NCBI RefSeq assembly: GCF_004307455.1
Contig: NZ_SEWX01000001.1
Coordinates: 310,001-374,000, forward strand
Reading direction: 5' to 3'
Length of the DNA stretch: 64,000 nucleotides
Source of the DNA: Aquirufa nivalisilvae
Lineage (GTDB): Bacteria; Bacteroidota; Bacteroidia; Cytophagales; Spirosomataceae
The first letter of the stretch is position 1; each line of letters opens with the position of its first letter. The notes beneath the pieces were generated by a model. That model did not search any database, was not told where the DNA came from, and saw nothing but the letters and a program-made list of their open reading frames with translations. Below are positions 51,441 through 60,573 of this stretch, in pieces. The translations under genes were made by a program, and so were the position numbers.

Positions 51441-52135
51441 TGACCTCATCAATACAGTTTGGTAGCAAAACTATAAATTTTCGTTTAGAGTACTCCAACA
51501 GAAAATCACTTGGTATAACGGTAACTCCTGAAATGGAAGTATTGGTAAAAGCGCCTATTGATATATCCATGGAAATAGTAAAAGAAAAAATAAGAAAAAA
51601 AGCTCCATGGATATTCAAACAACAAAGCTTCTTTCTTTCTTTCCAACCAAAGACTCCACATAGGAAATACCTTAGTGGTGAAACGCATTTGTATCTAGGC
51701 AAACAATATCGTTTACAAATACAAATTGGTGAGTTAGAATCTGTAAAACTAAAGGGCAAATTCCTTGAGGTTACGGTAAGCGAAAAGTCAAGAGCCAAAG
51801 ACTTATTAAATGAATGGTATTTACAACATGCTCGAAAAACGTTTCATAAAATTGCTTTGCCCTTAATTGACAATTTCAAAAAACACAAAGTTGAACCGAG
51901 TGCAATTGTGTTGCGAAACATGCCAACCCGTTGGGGAAGTTGCACCCCAAATGGTAAAATCATTTTAAATCCTGAATTAATCAAAGCCCCCAAAGCTTGT
52001 ATTGAATATGTCATCATTCATGAACTTTGTCATTTAATATATCATGATCATACACAGAAATTTTTTGATTTACAGACCAAGGAAATGAAAGACTGGGAAA
52101 AGTGGAAAATGAAATTAGAGAAATTATTGGCTTGA
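51440..52135 (+). CDS. YgjP-like (M48/DUF45) zinc metallopeptidase
   Basis: A 231-residue protein of the YgjP/WLM family. The zinc motif HELCH (His194-His198) is followed by LIYHDHTQKFF, whose His may be the third ligand. Preceded by NMPTRWGSCTPNGKIILNPELI, the diagnostic R-W-G-S-C block. It starts on the last base of hsdR (TAATG), as is common for this family next to type I restriction genes. Role unknown; protection against or clean-up after restriction is a frequent guess. Last gene of the island. Confidence 0.9.
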   Translation: MTSSIQFGSKTINFRLEYSNRKSLGITVTPEMEVLVKAPIDISMEIVKEKIRKKAPWIFKQQSFFLSFQPKTPHRKYLSGETHLYLGKQYRLQIQIGELESVKLKGKFLEVTVSEKSRAKDLLNEWYLQHARKTFHKIALPLIDNFKKHKVEPSAIVLRNMPTRWGSCTPNGKIILNPELIKAPKACIEYVIIHELCHLIYHDHTQKFFDLQTKEMKDWEKWKMKLEKLLA

Positions 52136-52164
52136 TAAGCCTGCATACAAAAGCTGGTAAATAA

Positions 52165-52173
52165 CCCCCCCCC
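52165..52173 (+). repeat. Nine-C homopolymer tract
   Basis: Nine consecutive C in an otherwise AT-rich intergenic gap, 29 bases after the end of the restriction island and 79 bases before the DinB gene. Such tracts slip during replication; no effect on a reading frame. Confidence 0.6.
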
Positions 52174-52251
52174 AACAATATTTCCCCCAATTCCTTTGAA
52201 ATTTCACTACTTTATTGGAATATTGACCCTTCAACCAACCTTAAAAAAATC

Positions 52252-52782
52252 ATGAAACGTTCTCGTTTATTCTTGTCACTCTTATTTGTATTAGGCCTAT
52301 GCCAAATGGCTGTGGCTCAATCGTCTGTTGATGCTATGGTCAAAGATTGGGAAAGATCTAAAGCTTATACCAAAGAGTATCTAGACGCTATGCCTGAATC
52401 AGGTTATGCCCTAAAACCAACTCCTGAAATGCGTTCTTTCGCTGAACAAATGCTGCACCTAACCGATGCCAATTACAGCTTTGCATCGGCTGCATCTGGG
52501 GAAAAAAGTCCTATTGCCATGGGTGCTTCGGAAAAATCGACCGACAAATCAAAAGCTAATGTGACCAAATTGGTTATGGATGGATATGATTTTGTCATCA
52601 ATTCAGTTAAAAAAATGACTGCCGCTCAACTAGCTGAATCGGTGAAAATGTTCGGAAGATTCGACATGACCAAAGAAGCAGCCATCGCGAAATGCCTAGA
52701 GCATCAAGCGCACCACAGAGGCCAAACTACGGTGTACATCCGTTTGGCTGGCGCAAAACCTCCACAAGAGAAATTGTTTTAG
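52252..52782 (+). CDS. Secreted DinB-superfamily protein
   Basis: A 176-residue four-helix DinB-like protein preceded by a signal peptide (about 1-22, ending AVAQ), so it acts outside the cytoplasm. The His of LHLTDANYSF in helix 2 and the paired His of CLEHQAHHRGQTTVYIR in helix 4 are the usual metal-ligand positions. Function unknown; exported DinB proteins of this size are common in Bacteroidota. Monocistronic, ended by a strong terminator 24 bases downstream. Confidence 0.85.
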   Translation: MKRSRLFLSLLFVLGLCQMAVAQSSVDAMVKDWERSKAYTKEYLDAMPESGYALKPTPEMRSFAEQMLHLTDANYSFASAASGEKSPIAMGASEKSTDKSKANVTKLVMDGYDFVINSVKKMTAAQLAESVKMFGRFDMTKEAAIAKCLEHQAHHRGQTTVYIRLAGAKPPQEKLF

Positions 52783-52805
52783 TCAAATCCCATGAATCGA
52801 TTAAG

Positions 52806-52834
52806 AAAGGCAACCCAATGGGTTGCCTTTTTAT
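52806..52834 (+). terminator. Rho-independent terminator after the DinB gene
   Basis: A perfect 11-bp stem (aaaggcaaccc at 52806-52816, gggttgccttt at 52820-52830) around a three-base AAT loop, continuing into more T. Located 24 bases after the DinB stop. Confidence 0.85.
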
Positions 52835-52976
52835 GTTTATACCGAATATCCCTGGGTAAAACGAGGGATCATTTTATCTCACAAATCCCCCCTTTCATCG
52901 ACTTATGTCTGCATTCATTTGATATCCGAATTATTCGGCATTATTTACATGATTATTCAAAGATAAATGTTCCATT

Positions 52977-55736
52977 ATGCCATATAAATACCAACAAATC
53001 TTTCGCCTAGGCTTTTTTGGCCTAATTACTACCCTTTTATTTACCTCATTTAACTCTCAACTAAGAATGAATCTTCCTACCAGATTCATGGGAGATACCT
53101 TAAAATTACCGGAAGGGGTAGACCCCAATGATGAGAATTGGAAGGGAATCGATCTTGCTCCCAAAAGTCCCATTCAACCTCTAAGTGTAGCCGAAGAAGC
53201 CAAGCAATTTTTACTTCCTCCAGGTTATAAAATTCAAGCGGTTCTAACAGATCCCGCAATCCAGCAACCAGGTGAAATCGTATTTGATGGTAATGGTCGC
53301 ATGTATGTGTTAGAATTGAGGTCTTATATGTTGGATGCCGATTCAAAAAATGAATTAGAACCTATCAGTCGAATTTCTCGCTGGGAAGACAAAAACAATG
53401 ATGGCGTATTTGAAACAGGAACCACTTTTGTAGATCATTTGATCTTTCCTCGCTTTGTATTGCCCTATGGAAAAAATGCCGTTTTGACCATGGAATCGGA
53501 TGCAGATAATGTATATAAATACACGGACACCAATGGTGACGGAAAAGCAGATAAAAAAGAATTGTTTACCACCAAATTTGGACGTTCTGGAAACGTAGAA
53601 CACCAACAAGCATTTTTGTTTTATGGGATGGACAACTGGCTTTACAGTACCGTTAATGCCTTTCGAATTAGAGAAACACCCAATGGTATCATCCGTGAAA
53701 AAACAGGAGCAAACCGCGCACAATGGGGAATCACCCAAGATGATAATGGAAAATTGTGGTTTCAAGGTGGGGCATCTGGCTTACCATCCTATTTCCAATT
53801 TCCAATCCACTATGGCAACTTTGATGTGCCAAATGAAATCGCCAAGGGCTTTGACGTTCCCTGGGGAGCTGCCATTAAAATTGCTGATATGCAAGGTGGA
53901 ATGGATGAAATACGACAACCTGATGGCTCTTTAAACCACGTAACAGGTTCAGCAGGAAATGATATTTATCGGGGTGATCGACTTCCTTCCAATCTACAAG
54001 GACAATTGTTTTATGGGGAACCCGTAGCCCGTATTGTTCGACAAGTCAATCCCATGGTAAAGGATGGTCTCACCACACTTCATAATGTATATCAAGATCA
54101 AAAATCGGAATTTTTGAGATCAACAGATCCTTTATTTAGACCCGTAGACATGACTACCGCTCCTGATGGAACGCTGTACATTACGGATATGTACCATGGT
54201 ATCATTCAAGAAGGACAATGGACTCCAAAAGGATCATATTTAAGAACGAAAATTGACCAATATCGTTTGGATAAAGTGATCGGTTTGGGACGTATTTGGA
54301 GGATTACTTATGAGGGGAAAGAACGTGATACCAAGCAACCAAGAATGTACGATGAAAAGTCGGCTACTTTGCTGAGCTACCTAGGCCATCCCAATGGTTG
54401 GTGGAGAGATCAAGCACAGCAAGTTCTCGTTTTGAGAAAAGATAAATCCATTGTTCCCATGCTCCATTCGATGGCATTAAAAAATGCCAAAGAGCATGCG
54501 CGCGTTCATGCAATTTGGACATTGGAAGGATTGGGTGCCTTAAGCCATGATGTGGTGAAAAAATTGTTGAATGACCCCAATCCACGGATCAGAATACATG
54601 CGTTAAAAGCCTCAGAAACACTTTATAAAGCGGGTGAAAAATCGCTAGCTGCTGAATATTTGACCTTAATGAATGATTCAAATCATGAGGTGGCCATGCA
54701 AGCCATTTTGACAAGTAAGTTTCTTAAAATACCTAATTTAGAAACTTCCTTAAAATCTACTTTGGCAAAAAATTTATCTCCTGGGGTGAAATTGATCAGT
54801 GAACAAATCCTTAACCCGCCAAAGCCTAGAAATGCGGGACCCTTTGGTGCAGCTGAATTAAGCAAGGATCAAAAAGCTATTTTAGAAAGAGGGGAATTGG
54901 TGTTTAGTGAATTATGCTCCCAATGCCACGGAAATGATGGTATGGGTAAACCAGCGGCGAATGGGAAATTACTGGCACCTGCCCTAGCGGGGTCTTATCG
55001 CATTCAATCTCATCCAGAATATGCTGTCCGAGTTATTTTACATGGCCTTGATGGGGCTATTGATGGTAAAACCTATGCAGGTGGATTGATGGCACCGATG
55101 AAAGAACAGTCGGACCAATGGATATCCGATGTGGTTTCGTATATCCGCAATGGCTTATCCAATGATGCCTCTTTTGTCAGTCCACAACAAGTGGCCGCTA
55201 TTAGAGCTAAATCTCAAAAACAAACGGGCATGTATAAATATGATGCCTTGTTAAAATTAGTCCCTCAGGAGTTTGTGGCTGATGCCAACTGGAAGTTTGC
55301 CGCAAGCCATACTTCTTCAACTAGAATCGGAGGAAATGTATCTCCAAAAAGTGCCCTAAATTTTGAAGGCTGGTCTACAGGGATTACTCAGGCCAAAGAT
55401 ATGTGGTACCAAATAGAGTTTCCAGAGGTTTACAATCTATCAGAGTTTCATTTTACATCCACTCAAACGTTTAGAAGAGGTGCTCGACCAGTTCCAGGAG
55501 CAACCCCAGTATTCATTTACACGCATCCTAGGGTATATGCCGTTGAAACATCCCTGGATGGAAAAAATTGGCAAACGACTTTGGCAAATGTGAAAGGGAA
55601 TGAAGGCGAAAATGTCTTGTTGTTAGATCAAGTCAAAACCAAATTTATTCGAATGAAACTGAACGAAGGTCTAAGCAATGAAAAGGATGAAACTCCTTGG
55701 GTGATGCGACAATTAAAAGTTTATGGAATAAAATAG
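52977..55736 (+). CDS. Secreted beta-propeller dehydrogenase with HEAT, cytochrome c and discoidin-like domains
   Basis: A 919-residue exported protein. An N-terminal signal or anchor (about 8-27) is followed by a PVC-type propeller (about 75-440, PPGYKIQAVLTDPAIQQPGE, calcium-like DKNNDGVFET and DTNGDGKADKKE). HEAT-like helices come next (about 455-620), then a cytochrome c domain with CSQCH (Cys647, Cys650, His651) and probable Met in GGLMAPMKE, and a C-terminal discoidin (F5/8 type C)-like domain (about 770-919) of the carbohydrate-binding type. Expected to oxidise a sugar-like substrate and pass electrons to its heme. A relative of the 952-residue cupredoxin protein at 34.4 kb. Followed by a terminator. 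Confidence 0.87.
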   Translation: MPYKYQQIFRLGFFGLITTLLFTSFNSQLRMNLPTRFMGDTLKLPEGVDPNDENWKGIDLAPKSPIQPLSVAEEAKQFLLPPGYKIQAVLTDPAIQQPGEIVFDGNGRMYVLELRSYMLDADSKNELEPISRISRWEDKNNDGVFETGTTFVDHLIFPRFVLPYGKNAVLTMESDADNVYKYTDTNGDGKADKKELFTTKFGRSGNVEHQQAFLFYGMDNWLYSTVNAFRIRETPNGIIREKTGANRAQWGITQDDNGKLWFQGGASGLPSYFQFPIHYGNFDVPNEIAKGFDVPWGAAIKIADMQGGMDEIRQPDGSLNHVTGSAGNDIYRGDRLPSNLQGQLFYGEPVARIVRQVNPMVKDGLTTLHNVYQDQKSEFLRSTDPLFRPVDMTTAPDGTLYITDMYHGIIQEGQWTPKGSYLRTKIDQYRLDKVIGLGRIWRITYEGKERDTKQPRMYDEKSATLLSYLGHPNGWWRDQAQQVLVLRKDKSIVPMLHSMALKNAKEHARVHAIWTLEGLGALSHDVVKKLLNDPNPRIRIHALKASETLYKAGEKSLAAEYLTLMNDSNHEVAMQAILTSKFLKIPNLETSLKSTLAKNLSPGVKLISEQILNPPKPRNAGPFGAAELSKDQKAILERGELVFSELCSQCHGNDGMGKPAANGKLLAPALAGSYRIQSHPEYAVRVILHGLDGAIDGKTYAGGLMAPMKEQSDQWISDVVSYIRNGLSNDASFVSPQQVAAIRAKSQKQTGMYKYDALLKLVPQEFVADANWKFAASHTSSTRIGGNVSPKSALNFEGWSTGITQAKDMWYQIEFPEVYNLSEFHFTSTQTFRRGARPVPGATPVFIYTHPRVYAVETSLDGKNWQTTLANVKGNEGENVLLLDQVKTKFIRMKLNEGLSNEKDETPWVMRQLKVYGIK

Positions 55737-55757
55737 AGAGATGTTGATGTAGAAAGT

Positions 55758-55798
55758 AAAGAGCCAAGCCATGAAAAAATTGCTTGGCTCTTTTATTT
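55758..55798 (+). terminator. Rho-independent terminator after the beta-propeller/cytochrome gene
   Basis: A 12-bp stem (aaagagccaagc at 55758-55769, gcttggctcttt at 55782-55793) with a 12-base loop, followed by TTATTT. The stem is A-rich on the other side, so it may also serve the convergent SRPBCC gene that stops at 55810. Confidence 0.8.
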
Positions 55799-55809
55799 AA
55801 ATGGAATGC

Positions 55810-56223
55810 CTAGGATATAGATTCCACGTACTTTTTGAAATTATCCAAAATCATTTGCCAACCCATCTTTTGCATCTCTTCTGGATTTTGGTTTTCCGGC
55901 TCAAAAGACTCTTTGACCCATACACTTTCTCCCTCAGAAATAAACTGAATGCTTACTCGGCGCCCATCTCCTAAGGTAATTTCTAAGTTTTTCAAGGGAT
56001 CAATTTGAGTAAATGTACCCCAAAAGTCAAAGCTGAATGAACCATCTTTAGCAGCCATCATATAATGAAATTCCTTGCCCTCTTCCAAGGTATTGTGCGC
56101 CTCTGGACAATGCCAATCATCACTAGCAAAGTTCCAATGCTTCACATGCTCGGCTTGGGTCCAACAATCCCAAACCTGCTGAATGGTTGCTTGTATGTGG
56201 GCTGTAACTTGTATTTGTGTCAT
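55810..56223 (-). CDS. SRPBCC-family (AHSA1-like) protein
   Basis: A 137-residue START/Bet v1-fold protein of the AHSA1 (activator of Hsp90 ATPase homologue) subgroup. Recognised by VTAHIQATIQQVWDCWTQAEHVKHWNFA at the N terminus, the central GTFTQIDPLKNLEITLGDGR strand, and the closing W-Q-M-I-L-D-N-F-K-K-Y-V-E helix. Small-ligand or client-protein binding is typical, but the ligand is unknown. Monocistronic on the minus strand. Confidence 0.88.
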   Translation of the reverse strand: MTQIQVTAHIQATIQQVWDCWTQAEHVKHWNFASDDWHCPEAHNTLEEGKEFHYMMAAKDGSFSFDFWGTFTQIDPLKNLEITLGDGRRVSIQFISEGESVWVKESFEPENQNPEEMQKMGWQMILDNFKKYVESIS

Positions 56224-56293
56224 ATCTGAATTTATATCTGTCGTGAATTTATCAATCTATTGGAAATTATCCTGCCCATACTTCCATTTCCTA

Positions 56294-56324
56294 TTAAAAA
56301 AGGCGATCCTTGCGAATCGCCCTT
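56294..56324 (-). terminator. Terminator on the minus strand, downstream of the rhamnosidase gene
   Basis: On the minus strand a GGCGAT/ATCGCC stem (56316-56321 with 56302-56307, eight-base loop) runs into a seven-T tract (56295-56301). It lies 23 bases beyond the rhamnosidase stop at 56347. Confidence 0.75.
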
Positions 56325-56346
56325 CATTAATTAATGGCGGGGTATT

Positions 56347-59300
56347 CTACTTAAGCGGACTGACTTTGAACTCATATGAACCTGAGTTTAATTCCATTTC
56401 CAAGAAATTTCCTTCTTGTTTTAAACCTGAAATTCCTTTGGATTTTGTTAGATCTTGACCACCTTCTGTCACTTTAGCCGAACTTGCCGGAAGTTTCAAA
56501 TGTGCCGAAGTATTGGCAGGAACTGTGAATTTATAGCTCATCACATTCCCTTCTTTCTTCCATTCACTGCTCACTTTTCCATACATGGTTTCTACATAGC
56601 CTTTGGCAAAATTTATTTTACCCGATAAGTCTGGAGTAGGTTGTAAGGAGAAATGCTTGAACCCTGGCGAAGCTACATCGCGTTGAATTCCCAAAGAAGT
56701 TTGGTACATCCATGCCGCAATCGCCCCAAAAGAATAGTGATTGAAAGAGTTCATGCTATTATTTCCTCCAAAACCATTTTCAATGGTATAAGAGTTTAAT
56801 CTTTCCCAAATGGTCGTGGCACCATTAGCCACTGAATACAACCAAGAAGGATAGGTTTTCTGTGTTAATAATCCATAAGCCACATCATGCTGCTGATTAT
56901 TGGAAAGTGCATCGGCAATGGAAGCTGTTCCAATAAATCCGGTCATTAAGGAATAGGGCGGGCGCGCCACTCCTTCATCGTCTTTGTTGGATCTTTGAAC
57001 TGTCTCCACCAAATGCTTCACGATGAACGGTTTGTTGTTATCATCAATCACTCCCAATGCCAAAGGAATGGCATAAGAAGCCTGCGTGTCCATCAACTGT
57101 CCTTTATCAGAAACAGGAGGCGTAGCAGGTGCTGCCGGTGCCGCTCCCGGAGGGCCCATGCGGGCTGCTCTTACTCCCGATTTCACCGTTCTGTGGGTAT
57201 TGGGGTCAATGTAAACGCTATTGATCGTTTTCTTCTTGCTTTCGTATTGAGCCAGGTAGGCGCTTTCATCCAACTTATTTCCTAAAATACCTGCCACTTG
57301 CGACATGATTTTCAAGTTATATGATTGGTAAGTCATCCAGAATAGGGTATTGTCATTTTTATTGTTTTCTGGGCTCAACCAATCTCCTAGTGGTCCTTCA
57401 TTGACAATGCCATTGGCTGGATCAACTTTCGTTTCCAAAAATGCCACATAGCGTTTCATGGCATCGTAATGCTCAATTAACATATTTTTATCTCCGTATT
57501 GTTGATACGTTTCCCAAGGAATAATGATACCTGCACTTCCCCATAAAGTTCCACCAAATCCTCCGCCCATGGGAGCTACGTCAGTAAAGCGGCCATCTGC
57601 CCGTTGAACATCGCGCATAGCCAATAAATGACGGCGCATGAAATTATTCACTGGAGCCATATATGTGGCCGTTTTGGAAAACACATTGATATCCCCACTC
57701 CAACCCATTCTTTCATTTCTAGCTGGGGTATCGGTTGGAATAGAAAGGAAATTTCCTCGCATAGACCATGTGATATTGTTCCACAATTTATTCACCAAAG
57801 GATCAGAGCTTTCATAGTACGAACCAATATCCTGAATGGAAGAAAGCACTAAACCAGCCACTTGGCTTAAAGCAGGTGCTTGATCCAAACCAGTAATTTC
57901 TAGATAACGATACCCGTGAAAAGTAAATCGAGGCTGAATGTATTCATCTCCACCTTTTAAGATATAAACATCTTGTGCCAAAGCCGCACGAATGTTTTCC
58001 AACATAATCATCCCTTTTTGTGAAGCATATTCCGCTAAATCTGGGTAAAGAACCTCGGCAAAACGCAGAGTAATGGTTTGACCCGCTTTTCCATTGGGAA
58101 TAAATATTTTAGGGAAGCCCACCATATTTTGACCCATGTCATACACATAAACACCTTTTCTTGGCTCATGCATGGACTTCGCTTGCATCACTTTTCTCAC
58201 TTGAACGGCATCGTCCAATTGACCAACCAAATGCATGCCAGCATAGTTTAAGGCATTAGGCACATCGCCTACATAAGCCGTTCCCTCTAGAGGAATTTTT
58301 GCTGCAGGTTTCCAGCCTTTAGCTTGGAAAGTTGCTGTTGACCAACCAGCAATAGCGGCTTCTTTACGAGCATCATAAACTTCCCCTTGGAAGAAACTTC
58401 CGTAACGGATTGGACCATCATTGTTATATGTCCATTTCTCTGGATTCGTGGTAATGATTTGTTCCGTACCATCGGTATACTGAATAACTAACTTAGCCAA
58501 CAACGACTGGCGATCTCCAAAGAAGTTCCAGCTATCTCCACTAAACGTGATATTTCCGCTCCACCAGCCTTCACTTAACCAAGCCCCCCAAGCATTTTCT
58601 CCTGATTTAATCTGTTTCGTCACATCAAAAGTTTGGTACAAATGTGTTTTATTGTATTGCGTCAAACCTGGATTAAAAAAGTCTTTCCCTACACGTTCTC
58701 CATTTAAGTATAATTCATAAATACCACGCGCAGTCGAATAAATACGTGCTTGTTTGATGGTTTTATTATGAACACTAGCAAATTGAGTGCGTAACATAGG
58801 AGCTGCAAATCTGCTTGGATTGGCACAAACCAATACATTTCCAGAAGAGGCTGTTATTTGAAATTGCTTCCCATCCCACTGAATGGAATTATGGCTAAAC
58901 AAGCTAGGATTTTCAGCTGCATCAAATAGTGTATTACTTGGGAATCGGAAGTTTTTAATCAAAACCCCTGAAAATAGGGCTTTTTGATTGGCTGGTACCT
59001 GAAATCCGATTTCGGATAACATTGGGAAACTGATGAAGTTGTTTCCTCTTCCTACTGGATTTAGATTAAGTCCTGATTGACCTCCTCTAGGTGCAGCAGC
59101 AGCTCCAGCAGGTGCTCCGTTTATTTTGTGCGCGGGGTCAACTTGATCCAAATAAAAATCAAAAACGCCAAAATTACACTGAGCAAAAATGGTGTGTTTC
59201 TGGTATTTGTTCGCTGGCGAAATGAGCGATTTAGCTATTTTAAAACTTGCAAAAACCTTAGAAGGACTATCCTTTTTGTCGTAACCTACGCGATATACAT

Positions 59301-59964
59301 TTAGCTGGGCTAATCCAGAATCCGACTCCGCTACGTTATTGATATCAAATTCCAATTGGATGTAAGAGGCATTGGGCCCATTAGCCACATCCATGATGTT
59401 CAAGTTTCTGTTTTGCAAACGAGGGTCATTTGCTCCAAAAACAAAGGATGCTTTCGTGGATTTAGAAGCTTCATCGAGCTGTATACCAAATTGGATTTTG
59501 TACATGGATAAATAATGAGAATAGAGTGCTAAGTCATTTTCGCCTATCCAATCAGCACCATTCCATGCTTGTGCGCTTGGATTTAATAATCCTGTTTCGA
59601 ACCAGGAAGAAGCGGAGCTAACTTTATTTTGTTGATCCCAAACCTGTACATTCCATTGGTATTTTTGGGAAGCTTGTAAAGCCAAACCTTCGTAATTGAT
59701 TCCTAAAGACAAGGGGGAATTTACTTTTTTACTATCCCAAGCTACTTGGTTTTTGGCATCACGAACAACAATTCGATAGGCCTGTTGTTGATTTCCTCGG
59801 GATTTATCTTTGGACTGCATTTGCCAAGAAAACCTAGGATGCTGCTCATCCAATCCTATCGGTTCGGATTGGTATTCCACTTTCAAGTGATGCAAGGAAT
59901 TTTGAGCCTGCAAATTTACTATACTTAAAAAGCACAGTAATACGTATAATACATGTTTTTTCAT
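56347..59964 (-). CDS. Secreted alpha-L-rhamnosidase, GH78
   Basis: About 1205 residues from the ATG at 59964, which begins a signal peptide (MKKHVLYVLLCFLSIVNLQAQ). The N-terminal Ig-like domain (LKVEYQSEPIGLDEQHPRFS) is the family's usual opening. A concanavalin-like insertion, the Bac_rhamnosid N domain (YELYLNGERVGKDFFNPG), the (alpha/alpha)6 catalytic barrel and a C-terminal beta-sandwich follow. The general acid is probably Glu751 in TPARNERMGWSGD. Cleaves terminal L-rhamnose from pectin (rhamnogalacturonan) or other glycans. Two Ala/Pro/Gly-rich inserts (about 290-300 and 935-955) are unusual. Single gene with its own terminator. Confidence 0.92.
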   Translation of the reverse strand: MKKHVLYVLLCFLSIVNLQAQNSLHHLKVEYQSEPIGLDEQHPRFSWQMQSKDKSRGNQQQAYRIVVRDAKNQVAWDSKKVNSPLSLGINYEGLALQASQKYQWNVQVWDQQNKVSSASSWFETGLLNPSAQAWNGADWIGENDLALYSHYLSMYKIQFGIQLDEASKSTKASFVFGANDPRLQNRNLNIMDVANGPNASYIQLEFDINNVAESDSGLAQLNVYRVGYDKKDSPSKVFASFKIAKSLISPANKYQKHTIFAQCNFGVFDFYLDQVDPAHKINGAPAGAAAAPRGGQSGLNLNPVGRGNNFISFPMLSEIGFQVPANQKALFSGVLIKNFRFPSNTLFDAAENPSLFSHNSIQWDGKQFQITASSGNVLVCANPSRFAAPMLRTQFASVHNKTIKQARIYSTARGIYELYLNGERVGKDFFNPGLTQYNKTHLYQTFDVTKQIKSGENAWGAWLSEGWWSGNITFSGDSWNFFGDRQSLLAKLVIQYTDGTEQIITTNPEKWTYNNDGPIRYGSFFQGEVYDARKEAAIAGWSTATFQAKGWKPAAKIPLEGTAYVGDVPNALNYAGMHLVGQLDDAVQVRKVMQAKSMHEPRKGVYVYDMGQNMVGFPKIFIPNGKAGQTITLRFAEVLYPDLAEYASQKGMIMLENIRAALAQDVYILKGGDEYIQPRFTFHGYRYLEITGLDQAPALSQVAGLVLSSIQDIGSYYESSDPLVNKLWNNITWSMRGNFLSIPTDTPARNERMGWSGDINVFSKTATYMAPVNNFMRRHLLAMRDVQRADGRFTDVAPMGGGFGGTLWGSAGIIIPWETYQQYGDKNMLIEHYDAMKRYVAFLETKVDPANGIVNEGPLGDWLSPENNKNDNTLFWMTYQSYNLKIMSQVAGILGNKLDESAYLAQYESKKKTINSVYIDPNTHRTVKSGVRAARMGPPGAAPAAPATPPVSDKGQLMDTQASYAIPLALGVIDDNNKPFIVKHLVETVQRSNKDDEGVARPPYSLMTGFIGTASIADALSNNQQHDVAYGLLTQKTYPSWLYSVANGATTIWERLNSYTIENGFGGNNSMNSFNHYSFGAIAAWMYQTSLGIQRDVASPGFKHFSLQPTPDLSGKINFAKGYVETMYGKVSSEWKKEGNVMSYKFTVPANTSAHLKLPASSAKVTEGGQDLTKSKGISGLKQEGNFLEMELNSGSYEFKVSPLK

Positions 59965-60086
59965 CATTAGGGATATTTTCACTAAATATGTTGTCTTTAT
60001 ATGAGTTATGAAACTTATTTCGATGAAAGACTTATTTTAAGCGATAAAATTATCCTTAGGCTGATAAGGATAGTGTGGCCATTTAC

Positions 60087-60455
60087 GGTGGCTTCGAGTG
60101 CCCCAGCCACCTGTATATTTCGGATTTGAGTGCCACTGTATTTTCATTCCCCCTCCAATCATGGTGGCTGAGGTACTCGAAGCCACCATAGTTGCTATTG
60201 TATATTTTTAGCAACGAGATATTTGACCACATCGAAAAAAGAAATAACTACATCAATGACTGAATTTCTATCTTGACTGAGGGATATCTATTACAGATGT
60301 TCCACGGTGGCTTCGGGAGCCTCAGCCACCTGTATATTTCGGATGTGAGTGTCACTGTATTTTCATCCCCCTCCAATCACGATGGCTGGGTTCTCAAAGC
60401 CACACTATTTGCATTCCATCTCCAATCAAGGTGGCTGAGGCTCTCGAAGCCACCA
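60087..60455. repeat. REP/BIME-like cluster of five 25-base palindromic units
   Basis: Units at 60087-60111, 60163-60187, 60306-60330, 60382-60404 (degenerate) and 60431-60455. Each begins GGTGGCT and ends AGCCACC, so each folds on itself. Units 1 and 3 are in one orientation (GGTGGCTTCGAG type), units 2, 4 and 5 in the other (CTCGAAGCCACC type). A spacer of about 51 bases (ctgtatatttcggat... ending ctccaatca) is shared between units 1-2 and 3-4, so a block of roughly 105 bases was duplicated and a third right end added. The surrounding 59965-60573 stretch has no gene. Such units are usually moved by REP-associated tyrosine transposases; none is in the window. Confidence 0.8.
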
Positions 60456-60573
60456 TGACTGCTATTTTAAATTGAGTATTTCAAGAATATTCAATTGCCC
60501 ATGAGGAGATTAACTACTTTTACGTCTTCTTTCTACATAACTCTCTATATCTTTAATTTCTAAACTATTTGTG

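Noticed and set aside
41052-52251. Integrative element carrying the restriction island
   Set aside because: No integrase, tRNA fragment, transposase or flanking direct repeat was seen at either edge. The island may be acquired, but the sequence shows no vehicle.
53355-53765. A 136-codon antisense frame within the beta-propeller/cytochrome gene
   Set aside because: Fully inside a well-supported gene with propeller motifs, and no family-like pattern in the antisense product.
60087-60455. CRISPR array
   Set aside because: Units alternate in orientation, are self-complementary, have only five copies and irregular spacing (51, 118, 51 and 26 bases), and two of the spacers are near-identical. A REP/BIME-like cluster fits better.
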